Shown: piece after piece, positions 44,174-52,969 of the stretch
How the letters are laid out: every line of letters begins with the position of its first letter
Position numbering within the stretch: the first letter of the stretch is position 1
Source of the DNA: CATQHQ01 sp965243805
GTDB taxonomy: Bacteria > Gemmatimonadota > Gemmatimonadetes > Longimicrobiales > Gaopeijiaceae
Assembly: GCA_965243805.1 (NCBI GenBank)
Contig: OZ251577.1
Coordinates: 1,984,001 to 2,048,000 of the forward strand
Direction: 5' to 3'
DNA: 64,000 nucleotides
Position numbers and translations under genes: made by a program
The notes under the pieces: generated by a model
What the model saw: the letters and a program-made list of their open reading frames with translations, nothing else
The model's database searches: none
What the model was told of the DNA's origin: nothing

Positions 44174-45856
44174 ATGCGCTCCATCACAGCCCCTCGCTCT
44201 GCGTTCGCCACATCCGCCTCGTTCGCCACACCCGCCACACCCGCCACATCCGCCACATCCGTCGCGTTCGTCGCGTTGGTCGTCGCCGTGCTCGGCTTCT
44301 TGTCCCCTTGGACTATGGCCCACGCCCAGGACCTGGACGCCCTCAAGGAGGAAGCGCTGGGAATGGTCGAAGCCCGCTCCAAGCAGGTCCAGGAGATCGT
44401 GGACATGCTCTTCTCGTTCAGCGAGCTGGGCATGCAGGAGTTCGAGACCCAGCGCTACCTGACGGAGATGCTGCAGGACGCTGGCTTCGAGGTGGAGCTT
44501 GGCGTTGCGGGGATGCCCAGCGCATGGACCGCGCGCTGGTCCCACGGCGACGGTACGCCGGTGATCGCTCTGGGTTCGGACGTGGACGGCATTCCACAGT
44601 CGAACCAGAAGCCGGGCGTCGGATACCGGGACCCGCTCCTCGCCATGGCGCCGGGTCACGGCGAAGGGCACAACTCGGGGCAGGCCGTGAACATCGTCGC
44701 CGCGCTGGCGGTCAAGGAGCTGATGGAGCGAGACGACATCTCGGGCACCCTGCTGATCTGGCCGGGAGTCGCCGAGGAGCAGCTGGGTTCCAAGGCGTAC
44801 TTCGTCCGCGACGGCGTCTTTGAAGGCGTGGACGTGAACCTGTTCACCCACGTGAGTAGCAACTTCGGGGTGTCGTGGGGACAGGGCGGCGGCAACGCGC
44901 TCATGTCCGTCCAGTACCGCTTCACCGGCGAGACGGCCCACTCTGCGGGGGCGCCGTGGCGAGGGCGGTCGGCACTGGACGCGGTCATGCTCATGGCCCA
45001 AGCGGTCGAGTACAAGAGAGAGCACCTGCAGCCAGCGTACCGCATCCACTACATCATCGTGGACGGCGGCGACCAGCCCAACGTGGTGCCCCAGACGGCT
45101 ACGATCTGGTTCTTCTTCCGGGAGCGCGACTACGAGCACGTCATCGAGATATACGAGGCCGCAAACCGGATGGCGGAGGGTGCCGCGCTCATGACGGACA
45201 CGCAGATCGACACGATCATGACGGTGGGCTCGGCGTGGAGCCGCCACTTCAGCAAGCCGGTGGCGGAGGCGACGTACGCCAACATCGAGCGCGTCGGCCT
45301 GCCCGAGTGGGACGAGGACGACATCGCGCTGGCAAAGGGGATTCAGCGGGAGCTGGGTAGCGAAGAGCAGGGGCTGGCCACCGAGATCCGCGAGCTGCAG
45401 GGTCCGGTCGACCTGACCCGGTCCCTGGGCGGCGGATCGGACGACATCGGCGACATCTCGTGGAACATGCCCACGGTCACACTGCGCTTTCCGTCGAACG
45501 TGAGCGGCACGCCGGGGCACCACTGGGCCAACGCGATCACCATGGCCACGCCGATCGCCCACAAGGGCGCGGTAGCGGGTGCCAAGGTGCAGGCCCTAAC
45601 GCTGCTGGACTTGTTGCTCGGGGACGAACTGATCGCGGAGGCGTGGGACTACTTCCGCAACGTGCAGACGGCGGAGACGACCTACACGCCCTTCGTCACG
45701 CCCGACGATCAGCCCGCAATCTGGCTCAACGCCGAGATCATGCAACGCTGGAAGCCGGAGCTGGAGAAGTACTACTACGACCCGTCGCGCTTCGACACGT
45801 ACTTGGAGCAGCTGGGGATTGAGTACCCGACCTTGCGGAGCACGCCGGTGAGCTAG
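44174..45856 (+). CDS. M20 metallopeptidase, AbgB-like, exported
   Basis: From the ATG at 44174 (agggag upstream) the protein has 560 aa with a signal peptide ending in AHAQD; the N-region carries an Ala-Thr repeat (ATPATPATSATS). The catalytic domain follows aminobenzoyl-glutamate utilisation protein B: SDVDGIPQSN, GHGEGHNSGQ, PGVAEEQLGSK, FTHVSS and the lid FTGETAHSAGAPWRGRSALDA. Where AbgB-type enzymes have a metal-binding Cys (GCGHN), this protein has Glu164 (GEGHN). The C-terminal GTPGHHWANA holds the last His. It probably cleaves N-acyl or amide bonds in the periplasm. Confidence 0.85.
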   Translation: MRSITAPRSAFATSASFATPATPATSATSVAFVALVVAVLGFLSPWTMAHAQDLDALKEEALGMVEARSKQVQEIVDMLFSFSELGMQEFETQRYLTEMLQDAGFEVELGVAGMPSAWTARWSHGDGTPVIALGSDVDGIPQSNQKPGVGYRDPLLAMAPGHGEGHNSGQAVNIVAALAVKELMERDDISGTLLIWPGVAEEQLGSKAYFVRDGVFEGVDVNLFTHVSSNFGVSWGQGGGNALMSVQYRFTGETAHSAGAPWRGRSALDAVMLMAQAVEYKREHLQPAYRIHYIIVDGGDQPNVVPQTATIWFFFRERDYEHVIEIYEAANRMAEGAALMTDTQIDTIMTVGSAWSRHFSKPVAEATYANIERVGLPEWDEDDIALAKGIQRELGSEEQGLATEIRELQGPVDLTRSLGGGSDDIGDISWNMPTVTLRFPSNVSGTPGHHWANAITMATPIAHKGAVAGAKVQALTLLDLLLGDELIAEAWDYFRNVQTAETTYTPFVTPDDQPAIWLNAEIMQRWKPELEKYYYDPSRFDTYLEQLGIEYPTLRSTPVS

Positions 45857-45896
45857 GACGCTCTCTGACCGGTGCTCGCACCTCTGACCGGGGCTC

Positions 45897-46976
45897 CTAC
45901 CGGGGCTCGTACCTCCGCAGCCGCCTGGGGCCGACCTCGGCGCCGTACACGTTGCCGTAGCGGTCCACGGCGACGCCCTCCGCCGCGCTGGTGCCCGAGT
46001 TGTCGGGGTCGGGCTCGGGGTCCGGGATGAACGCAGTCACCCAGCCGTCCACGACGCTGCCGATGTAGATGCCGCGTCGGTAGCCCCGGTTGCGACGGGC
46101 GTTGGACTCGGAGTCGGCGGCGTACAACACGTCGTCGTCGTCGATGAAGAGCCCGCTGGGACGCCCGAACTGGGTCCACGTCTCCAGGTGGGTGCCCTCC
46201 TGGTCGAATATCTGGATGCGCGAGTTGCCCCGGTCGCCCACGAAGAGCCGGCCCTGAGAGTCCATCGCCAGGGCGTGCGGGTCCCGGAACTGGCCAACGG
46301 CGGTGCCCGTTTCGCCCCACGCCATCACAAAGGAGCCGTCGGGCGCCAGCTTCACGATGCGGTTGTTGCCGCCGGCGTCGTGGCCGTCGGCGATGAAGAT
46401 GTGACCGTCGGGCGCGACCAGCATGTCCGAGGGCTTGTTGAAGATCTGCTCGCCCTCTCCCGCGATCCCGTGCTCGCCCAGCGTCATGAGCAGCTCGCCT
46501 TCGGGGCTGTACTTGAGGATCACATGGCCCACCCCGTCGGGCACCGGCCGGTAGCCCACCGCATCGGCGATCCAGACGTTCCCATCCGAGTCCACGAAGA
46601 TGCCGTGAGGCCAGACGATCTGCCCCGCCCCGAAGCTTCGCACCAAGTTGCCGTCCTGATCGAACAGCATGACCGGGTCCAGGTCGCTGCCCACGCACAA
46701 GTTGGCGCCGCACCGGTCCGCCACCCAGATGTTGCCGTTGCCGTCCGGGTAGACTGCGCTGGTGGCGCCCCACTCTCGATCCAGCTTGGCCCAGCCGTCC
46801 ACGGCCGTGTACGGGTTGGGAAGGTGTTGCTGCATCCCGGACAGGCTCGCGCGAGCCACGGTGACCGTTGTTGCGGCGGCGGCCAGCACGACGGTAGCGG
46901 TGACGATCAGCCCGAGCTTGGTGGTGCCGAGGGTGAGCTTGGCTGGGCCGAGGGCGGTTCGAGATCTGCTGGTCAT
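45897..46976 (-). CDS. NHL-repeat beta-propeller protein, membrane-anchored or exported
   Basis: The 359-aa protein has one N-terminal hydrophobic segment (KLGLIVTATVVLAAAATTVTV) and six NHL-type blades, for example WPHGIFVDSDGNVWIADAV, PSDMLVAPDGHIFIADGHD, PHALAMDSQGRLFVGDRGNSRIQIF and EGVAVDRYGNVYGAEVG. Similar proteins are annotated as peptidyl-alpha-hydroxyglycine amidating lyase-like, but lyase activity is not shown for bacterial forms. A related propeller lies at 48552 on the other strand. Confidence 0.85.
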   Translation of the reverse strand: MTSRSRTALGPAKLTLGTTKLGLIVTATVVLAAAATTVTVARASLSGMQQHLPNPYTAVDGWAKLDREWGATSAVYPDGNGNIWVADRCGANLCVGSDLDPVMLFDQDGNLVRSFGAGQIVWPHGIFVDSDGNVWIADAVGYRPVPDGVGHVILKYSPEGELLMTLGEHGIAGEGEQIFNKPSDMLVAPDGHIFIADGHDAGGNNRIVKLAPDGSFVMAWGETGTAVGQFRDPHALAMDSQGRLFVGDRGNSRIQIFDQEGTHLETWTQFGRPSGLFIDDDDVLYAADSESNARRNRGYRRGIYIGSVVDGWVTAFIPDPEPDPDNSGTSAAEGVAVDRYGNVYGAEVGPRRLRRYEPR

Positions 46977-47057
46977 CGTCGTTTCCTCACGGTTGGGGGA
47001 CGGGCGCTCACGGTTGGGGGACGGCCTGGGCCGCCCGGGTTGGCGGTGCCCGCAATC

Positions 47058-48479
47058 CTATGGCTCCGACGGCGCTTCCGCCAGCTTCCCCCCGAACCGA
47101 CCGTAGACGCCAGCCAGCCGACCGTAGGCTCTGGCCAGCAGCCACGCCGTTGCCGCCACGATCAGCGCCAGCATCGTCCATCGGAGGACCCCCGCCCAGA
47201 AAGCCGCGTCCCAGGAGGGCGAAGCGAAGTCGTACGCCGCCAGACGACCCCAGCGCTCGGCGGTCCAGTGCCACGCCGTGTGGGCCACCAGAACCGACGC
47301 CGCGATCCCGACAACTCGGGGACGAGGTGCCTTGGCGAAGAGCAGCGCCAGCCCCGGCACCACGACCGCAAGCACGGCCAGCTGCCCGAGCTCCACGCCC
47401 ACATTGAACGCCAGCAGCGAGGCGTACAGGTGCGAGCCCGCGAACTGCAGCGACTCCCGCAGCTGGAACGAGAAGCCGAAGCCGTGGACCAATCCGAAGA
47501 CGAAGGCCCAGGCCCATCGCCGGTCCAGCTTTTTCGCCAAGACGTTTTCCAGTGCCATGTAGAGGATCGACGCGGCGATCAGCGTCTCGACCAACGGCGG
47601 AAACCAGAGGGCGTTGGGCGCAACCCCCAGCACCGAGGCCGCCAGCGTGATCGAATGGGCGACGGTGAAGGCCGTAACCACCGACACGAGGGGCCAGAAG
47701 CGCCGCAGCGGGATCACGAGGCAGAGCAGGAAGAGAAGGTGGTCGAGCCCCTCCAGGATGTGGACGAAGCCGAGGGACACGAAGCGCGCAAAAGCTTGGT
47801 GCCAGCGCGGATCGAGGCGGATGCGGCCCGGGTAGCCGTCGTACTGGTACGCCCGCTCTGCGCCGGCGGGAGTCACGTAGCGCAGGACGGTGGTGGTGCG
47901 GACGCCCAGGTGGGCCCACGCCGGGTCAATGGAGAAGCGCGACTCATGGGACGCCACGGGGGTGCGGAGGACCACGTCCAGCACGGCCTGCTCCGGCACC
48001 AAGTCGGTGGCGGGAGGCAGACGGGGACCGTTCACGTGGGCGAGGGCCAGGCCGTAGCTCTGGAACGACGGGTCCGACGGGAGGGAGACGCGGGCGCCGG
48101 CCACCACAGGGTCCGGGAGACGATCCGACTCCTCGTAGAGTGCCACGTAGTCGGCCAGCCAGAGGGACGCTTGGTCGGCGAGGAGGGGTCGGACGGCCTC
48201 CAGGTCCAGGTAGCCCACGCCGCTTGTGGGGAAGTCCACGTCGCGCATCGACGCCAGGGGAACCCGGACGATCAGCCAGAGCGCGCCCTGCTCCGCCTTC
48301 GCGAAGACGCGCACCACCACGTCCGCCGGGACTTCATGGGCCGTGGGACGCAGGGGGAATGCAAGCGACGCCGCCACCGCCAAGAGCGCCGCGAAGGAGG
48401 TCCGCGCCAGTCGCCCACCGCTCCGTCCCATCGCAGGCCGATTGCTCCGCGCCATCGCAGGCCGATCTCTCCGTCCCAT
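47058..48479 (-). CDS. HupE/UreJ-family membrane protein
   Basis: The protein has a signal peptide ending in RPTAHE, an extracytoplasmic beta domain (about 180 residues) and then six to seven membrane helices. The HupE_UreJ_2 signature is clear: FVSLGFVHILEGLDHLLFLLCL, TAFTVAHSITL and FGLVHGFGFSF. Such proteins are suspected metal (nickel/cobalt) transporters but often occur, as here, without hydrogenase or urease genes. Four starts are possible: GTG 48536 and ATGs at 48479, 48455 and 48431. The three ATGs belong to a 24-nt triplication; the last gives the most normal signal peptide. Confidence 0.85.
   Translation of the reverse strand: MGRRDRPAMARSNRPAMGRSGGRLARTSFAALLAVAASLAFPLRPTAHEVPADVVVRVFAKAEQGALWLIVRVPLASMRDVDFPTSGVGYLDLEAVRPLLADQASLWLADYVALYEESDRLPDPVVAGARVSLPSDPSFQSYGLALAHVNGPRLPPATDLVPEQAVLDVVLRTPVASHESRFSIDPAWAHLGVRTTTVLRYVTPAGAERAYQYDGYPGRIRLDPRWHQAFARFVSLGFVHILEGLDHLLFLLCLVIPLRRFWPLVSVVTAFTVAHSITLAASVLGVAPNALWFPPLVETLIAASILYMALENVLAKKLDRRWAWAFVFGLVHGFGFSFQLRESLQFAGSHLYASLLAFNVGVELGQLAVLAVVVPGLALLFAKAPRPRVVGIAASVLVAHTAWHWTAERWGRLAAYDFASPSWDAAFWAGVLRWTMLALIVAATAWLLARAYGRLAGVYGRFGGKLAEAPSEP
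48408..48479 (-). repeat. Triplicated 24-nt unit carrying start codons of the HupE-like gene
   Basis: Three 24-nt units each begin with ATG and contain the core CGGAG followed by CGGCCTGCG in the first two. They encode MGRRDRPA, MARSNRPA and MGRSGGRL. Each copy duplicates an in-frame ATG together with a GGAG that could serve the next ATG. Confidence 0.75.
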
Positions 48480-48551
48480 GGCAGGCCGGTCGCTTCCACC
48501 GTACCTTGCCCCTGCTCGCGATTCTCTTCCGTCCACTTACGGAGTTCCCCC

Positions 48552-49730
48552 ATGAAGCGCAACGTGATCGTCGGCGGCGTTCTGGTCGTCGCCCTGGCTG
48601 CCGCCTACTTCGGCCAAGCTCGCCTCCAGGACGCCGCCGCAGCAGCCCCCGACGCCCCGATCTTCGAGGTGGACCCGTTCTGGCCCCAACCCCTTCCCAA
48701 CCACTGGGTGCTGGGCTCGGTGGTGGGCGTCGGCGTGGACTCCCGGGACCACGTGTTCGTCATCCACCGCCAAGCGCCCCTCAACGAGCGCACGGAGATC
48801 GGCGCGGCCACGGATCCACCCACGGGAGAGTGCTGCCTGCCGGCACCCTACGTACTGGAGTTCGATCCCGACGGCAATCTAGTCAACAGCTGGGGCGGAC
48901 CCGGCGAGGGGTACGACTGGCCCTCGTCCAACCACGGAATCACCGTCGATCCCATGGACAACATATGGATCGGCGGCAACGGACCGGGCGACTCCCAGAT
49001 CCTCAAGTTCAGCCGCAGCGGCGAGTTCCTCATGCAGATCGGCGAGGCCGGCCTGCCCACCAACAGCAACAGTCGCGAGCACTTCGGCCGCGTGGCCAAG
49101 GTGTCCTTCGACGCCTCCGCCAGCGAGGCGTACCTGGCCGACGGCTACGCTAACAAGAGGGTCGCCGTCCTGGACATCGCCACCGGCGAGTTCAAACGCT
49201 ACTGGGGCGCCTACGGCAACGAGCCCAGCGACGAGGACCTGGGCCGGTACGACCCCGAAGCGCCCCCCGCCCAGCAGTTCCGCAACCCGGTGCACTGCGC
49301 CGACCCGTCCAACGACGGGATGGTGTACGTGTGCGACCGCGCCAACAACCGCATCCAGGTCTTCCGCGCCGACGGCACCTTCGTGACGGAGAAGGTCATC
49401 GCCCCCATGACCCTGGGCGACGGCGCGATCTGGGACATCGCCTTCTCCCGCGACCCGGAGCAGCAGTACATGTACGTGGCCGACGGCAAGAACATGAAGG
49501 TGTACGTGATGGACCGCGAATCGCTGGAGGTCCTCACCAGCTTCGGCGACGGGGGACGCCAGCCCGGCCTCTTCTTCGCGGTGCACAGCATCGCCACGGA
49601 TTCGCAGGGCAACATCTACACCACCGAAACCTACGAAGGGAAGCGCGTCCAGAAGTTCGTGTACAGGGGCGTGGGACCCGTGACGGTCATGGACCAGGGT
49701 GCGCCGTGGCCCCGTGGCCCGGAAAGCTGA
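48552..49730 (+). CDS. Exported NHL-repeat protein (peptidylglycine lyase-like propeller)
   Basis: From the ATG at 48552 the 392-aa protein has a short hydrophobic anchor (VIVGGVLVVALAAAYFG) and then propeller blades: VGVGVDSRDHVFVIHRQ, NHGITVDPMDNIWIGGNG, EAYLADGYANKRVAVLD, MVYVCDRANNRIQVF and HSIATDSQGNIYTTETY. This pattern matches bacterial proteins annotated as peptidyl-alpha-hydroxyglycine alpha-amidating lyase-like. A Cys pair (GECCLPAP) is conserved-looking. It is divergent from HupE and followed by the creatininase-family gene; both may serve in the cell envelope. Confidence 0.85.
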   Translation: MKRNVIVGGVLVVALAAAYFGQARLQDAAAAAPDAPIFEVDPFWPQPLPNHWVLGSVVGVGVDSRDHVFVIHRQAPLNERTEIGAATDPPTGECCLPAPYVLEFDPDGNLVNSWGGPGEGYDWPSSNHGITVDPMDNIWIGGNGPGDSQILKFSRSGEFLMQIGEAGLPTNSNSREHFGRVAKVSFDASASEAYLADGYANKRVAVLDIATGEFKRYWGAYGNEPSDEDLGRYDPEAPPAQQFRNPVHCADPSNDGMVYVCDRANNRIQVFRADGTFVTEKVIAPMTLGDGAIWDIAFSRDPEQQYMYVADGKNMKVYVMDRESLEVLTSFGDGGRQPGLFFAVHSIATDSQGNIYTTETYEGKRVQKFVYRGVGPVTVMDQGAPWPRGPES

Positions 49731-49800
49731 TCGGGCGACCTCCCGCTATCGGGCGACCCTCGCCGCCATCAGGCGACCCTACACCGCCCGTGAGCGCGCC
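49731..49800. repeat. Three-copy imperfect repeat between the NHL and creatininase genes
   Basis: Copies of atcgggcgacc / atcgggcgaccct / atcaggcgaccct spaced about 18-21 nt fill the spacer. No other feature is seen. Confidence 0.65.
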
Positions 49801-49827
49801 AAACAACTCCACGAGGGAGAAAACAGC

Positions 49828-50679
49828 ATGAAGAACCGCATCGTCCTGGGGGTCGTCCTGGGGGTCCTTCCGATCCTCGCCGTCGCGATGACCGCGTGCG
49901 GCGCCGACTCGGGCGCCGACGTGGACCTGGAGGCCGCCCAGCCCGCCGACCTGCCATCGCTCATGATCGAGGAGATGACCTGGACCGAGGTCCAAGCCGC
50001 CCTCGACGAGGGTGTCACCACCGTAATCCTGCCCACCGCGGGGACCGAGCAGAACGGTCCGCACATGGTCACGGGGAAGCACCGCTACATCGTGGAAGAG
50101 GCGTCGAAGCGGATCGCTCGCGAGTTGGGGAACGCGCTCGTGGCTCCCGCCGTGACCTATGTGCCCGAGGGAGAGCTGGACCCGCCTTCGGGTCACATGC
50201 GCTACGCGGGGACGATCACTCTGCCCAACGAGTACTTCATGAAGCTGCTGGAGTACGCCGCCCGGAGCTTCCGGGCTCACGGCTTCACGGAGATCGTCTT
50301 CATCGGCGACAGCGGCGGGAATCAGCGGGGGATGGAAGCGGTGGCGGCGACGCTCAACGAGGAGTGGCAAGGCGACGAGGCTCGGGTCCACTTCGTCGGC
50401 GACTACTACGCGGCCAACGGATTCAGGGAGTGGCTGATGGAGCAGGGCGAAACGGAGGAAACGATCGGCAGGCACGCGGGAATTTCCGACACGTCGATCC
50501 TCCTCTATGTGGCGGCCCAGCACATTCGGCAGGACCAGCTTGCGCCCGGCGGCGGCTTCGAGGGCAGCGGCGTGTCGGGAGACCCGACCCGGGCGTCGGC
50601 GGAGTACGGTCGCGTGGGCATGGAGATGCGCGTGGCGGCGGCGGTGCGCCAGATCCGGGCGTTGGTCGGCGGGCGGTAG
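49828..50679 (+). CDS. Creatininase-family lipoprotein
   Basis: The 283-aa protein has a lipobox MTAC (Cys24) and a creatininase-type amidohydrolase domain. Usual members have a metal site E-x-HGPH-x-D; here the loop reads GTEQNGPHMVTGKHRYI, so the first His is Asn and the usual Asp is His. Further marks are DPPSGHMRYAGTITL, IVFIGDSGGNQRGM and GDYYAANG. A distinct metal set is likely, as in exported creatininase relatives. acgagggag precedes the ATG. The role is probably hydrolysis of a cyclic or linear amide in the periplasm; not creatinine specifically. Confidence 0.8.
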   Translation: MKNRIVLGVVLGVLPILAVAMTACGADSGADVDLEAAQPADLPSLMIEEMTWTEVQAALDEGVTTVILPTAGTEQNGPHMVTGKHRYIVEEASKRIARELGNALVAPAVTYVPEGELDPPSGHMRYAGTITLPNEYFMKLLEYAARSFRAHGFTEIVFIGDSGGNQRGMEAVAATLNEEWQGDEARVHFVGDYYAANGFREWLMEQGETEETIGRHAGISDTSILLYVAAQHIRQDQLAPGGGFEGSGVSGDPTRASAEYGRVGMEMRVAAAVRQIRALVGGR

Positions 50680-50750
50680 CCGTTGGCCTTCTAATAGGGG
50701 AACGCTATGTTTGAGGCCCCAACCAACGCTCCACTTGACCGGACTTCCCC

Positions 50751-50822
50751 GTGAATCCGAACGGCGACGCCCCCGTGAATCCGAACGGCACGGCCCATGC
50801 GAATTCGAGCGATACCGCCCAC
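50751..50822 (+). repeat. Triplicated 24-nt unit at the potA N-terminus
   Basis: Units 50751-50774, 50775-50798 and 50799-50822; the first two share gtgaatccgaacggc exactly and the third has diverged. Units 1 and 2 both begin with GTG, so a second in-frame start codon was created. Confidence 0.85.
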
Positions 50823-51905
50823 GTCGCCTTCGAGGATGTAGCCAAGAGCTACGACGGCCGGAACATGGTCATCAGCGGCCTGAACTTGGACGTGGGCCGG
50901 GGCGAGTTCCTGACCATGCTGGGGCCGTCGGGATCGGGGAAGACTACGTGCCTCATGATGCTGGCCGGCTTCGAGACGCTGACCTCCGGCACGATCCGCA
51001 TCGGCGGCGAGTCGGTTCACGACCTGCCGCCCCGCAGGCGCGGAATCGGCATGGTCTTCCAGAACTACGCCCTGTTTCCCCATATGACCGTGGGACGCAA
51101 CTTGGCGTTTCCGCTGGAAGTCCGGGGCATGGACAAGGATCAGCAGCGGGAGAGGGTGGAGCGAGTCCTGCGCTTGGTGAGGCTGGACGGCATGGAAGAT
51201 CGCCGTCCCGCACAGCTGTCCGGTGGCCAGCAGCAGCGGGTGGCCATTGCCCGAGCGCTGGTGTTCGAGCCGGAGCTGGTGCTCATGGACGAGCCCTTGG
51301 GCGCGTTGGACCGCCGGCTGCGCGAAGAGATGCAATACGAGATCCGCCGCATCCATCGGACCCTGGGCGTGACGATGGTGTACGTCACCCACGACCAGCA
51401 AGAAGCCATGGTCATGTCGGACCGGATCGCCGTGTTGCGGGGCGGCTCGGTGGAGCAGATCGACGGACCCGAGGCCCTGTACGAAGAGCCGAAGCGCTCC
51501 TTCGTGGCCCGCTTCATCGGCGAGAACAACCGGCTTCACGGCCGGGTCACGGAGATCGACGGCGACATCTGCCGGGTCGAAACCGGAGGCCAGGTCGTGG
51601 AGGCGCTCCAAGTGGCGCCCTGCAACCCAGGAGACGCGACCACCCTGTCGATCCGGCCCGAGCGAGTTGCCGTGGCGCCCAAGCCCGGACAGTACACCAA
51701 CGAGCTCGAGGCCGACATTCAGGACATGACCTTCTTGGGCGACCACCTGCGCCTCCGGCTGGCCGTGTGCGGCCGCACCGACTTTATCGCCAAGATCCCC
51801 AATGTGGTCGGTCACGGCGCCGTGCTGGAGGGCGACCGCATTCGCATCGGATGGACGCCCACCGACTGTCGTGCGCTCAACGCCGAAGACGAGGACGACT
51901 CTTGA
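50751..51905 (+). CDS. potA: ABC transporter ATPase, spermidine/putrescine type
   Basis: The 384-aa ATPase begins at GTG. Walker A GPSGSGKTT lies near residue 58, the Q-loop in FQNYALFPHMTV, the signature LSGGQQQRVAIARAL, Walker B VLMDEPLGALD and the switch VTHDQQEA. A C-terminal TOBE domain (LSIRPERVAV) is present as in PotA. The first 24 codons are a threefold 8-residue repeat (VNPNGDAP, VNPNGTAH, ANSSDTAH) before the usual beta strand VAFEDVAKSY. It energises the permeases at 54179 and 55377. No ribosome site is visible. Confidence 0.92.
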   Translation: MNPNGDAPVNPNGTAHANSSDTAHVAFEDVAKSYDGRNMVISGLNLDVGRGEFLTMLGPSGSGKTTCLMMLAGFETLTSGTIRIGGESVHDLPPRRRGIGMVFQNYALFPHMTVGRNLAFPLEVRGMDKDQQRERVERVLRLVRLDGMEDRRPAQLSGGQQQRVAIARALVFEPELVLMDEPLGALDRRLREEMQYEIRRIHRTLGVTMVYVTHDQQEAMVMSDRIAVLRGGSVEQIDGPEALYEEPKRSFVARFIGENNRLHGRVTEIDGDICRVETGGQVVEALQVAPCNPGDATTLSIRPERVAVAPKPGQYTNELEADIQDMTFLGDHLRLRLAVCGRTDFIAKIPNVVGHGAVLEGDRIRIGWTPTDCRALNAEDEDDS

Positions 51906-52969
51906 TCGCTTGGCTCGCGCTGGCCGCATGGTTCGCGCCCGCCCCGGCGATCGCCCAGGAGTCCGTCACGGTGGTGTCCTGGGGCGGTTCGTACGCGCGG
52001 GCGTGCGTCCTCGGCTACCACGAGCGGTTCGTGGAAGAGACGGGCATCCGCATCGACTTGGAGGACTACAACGGCGGCTTGGCCCAGATCCGAGCCCAGG
52101 TCGAGGTCGGGTCCGTCCACTGGGACGTGGTGGACATGGACATGGACGAAGCGGTTCAAGGGTGCGACGAAGGACTGCTGGAGCCCTTGGACCCCGCCAT
52201 CTTCGCTCCCGGACCCAACGGCGAGCCGGCCACCGAGGACTTCTTCCCCGGCGCGTGGACCGAGTGCGGCGTGGGAACGACGTCCGGCTCGTCGATCTAC
52301 GCCTACAACAGGGAACTCTTCTCTGGCGACAAGCCCACGACGATCGACGACTTCTTCGACATGGAGAAGTTCCCCGGACGCCGGGCGATGCGCAGGGTTC
52401 CCAACGACAACATGGAGTTCGCCCTCATGGCCGACGGCGTGCCGGTCGAGGAGCTGTACGACCTGCTCGAGACGCCCGAAGGCCGGGACCGAGCGTTCCG
52501 CAAGCTGGACACGATCAAGGACCAGGTGATCTGGTGGGAGGCCGGCGCCCAGCCGCCCCAGATGCTGGCCGACGGCGAAGTGGTCATGAGCACCGCGTGG
52601 AACGGCCGCATCTTCAACGCGCAAGTGCTGGAGAACCAGCCCATCGAGATCGTCTGGGACGGCCAGATCAAGGGCGTGAATCAGCTCGTGATCGTGGCCG
52701 GAACGCCCCGGCTGGAGCTCGCCAAGCGGTTCGTCGCCTTCGCCACCCGCCCCGAGTCGATGGCGGGGATCTCCAGCTACATCGCCTACAGCCCGGCTCG
52801 GCGCTCCGGCGTCGCGTTGGTGTCGACCCACAAGGAGACCGGCATCGAAATGGGACCGCACATGCCCACCAACGACCGCCCCGGGCGCAGCATTTCGCGC
52901 AACCACCGATGGTGGAGCGACCACAAGGACGAATTCAACGAGCGCTTCGCCGCCTGGCTGGCCCGGTGA
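51902..52969 (+). CDS. potD: Polyamine-type ABC substrate-binding protein, copy 1
   Basis: The 355-aa protein starts at a TTG that overlaps the potA stop (TTGA). A short signal peptide ends at APAIAQ. The mature protein begins with VTVVSWGGSYARA and shows GSVHWDVVDMDMDEA, YAYNRELFSG and WWEAGAQPPQMLADGEV, the layout of PotD/PotF-type binding proteins in the extracellular solute-binding family 1. It binds the ligand for the importer in the periplasm. It is a clear paralogue of the next gene. The ligand is a polyamine or similar small cation by family only. Confidence 0.88.
   Translation: MIAWLALAAWFAPAPAIAQESVTVVSWGGSYARACVLGYHERFVEETGIRIDLEDYNGGLAQIRAQVEVGSVHWDVVDMDMDEAVQGCDEGLLEPLDPAIFAPGPNGEPATEDFFPGAWTECGVGTTSGSSIYAYNRELFSGDKPTTIDDFFDMEKFPGRRAMRRVPNDNMEFALMADGVPVEELYDLLETPEGRDRAFRKLDTIKDQVIWWEAGAQPPQMLADGEVVMSTAWNGRIFNAQVLENQPIEIVWDGQIKGVNQLVIVAGTPRLELAKRFVAFATRPESMAGISSYIAYSPARRSGVALVSTHKETGIEMGPHMPTNDRPGRSISRNHRWWSDHKDEFNERFAAWLAR

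Noticed and set aside
42482..45562. 1026-codon frame joining the serine hydrolase to an upstream extension
   Set aside because: The part before 43993 is antisense to the M20 peptidase gene; the lipobox fixes the start at 43993.
46188..48551. Long in-frame extension before the NHL protein at 48552
   Set aside because: Antisense to the NHL and HupE genes on the minus strand; the ATG at 48552 begins a normal signal anchor.
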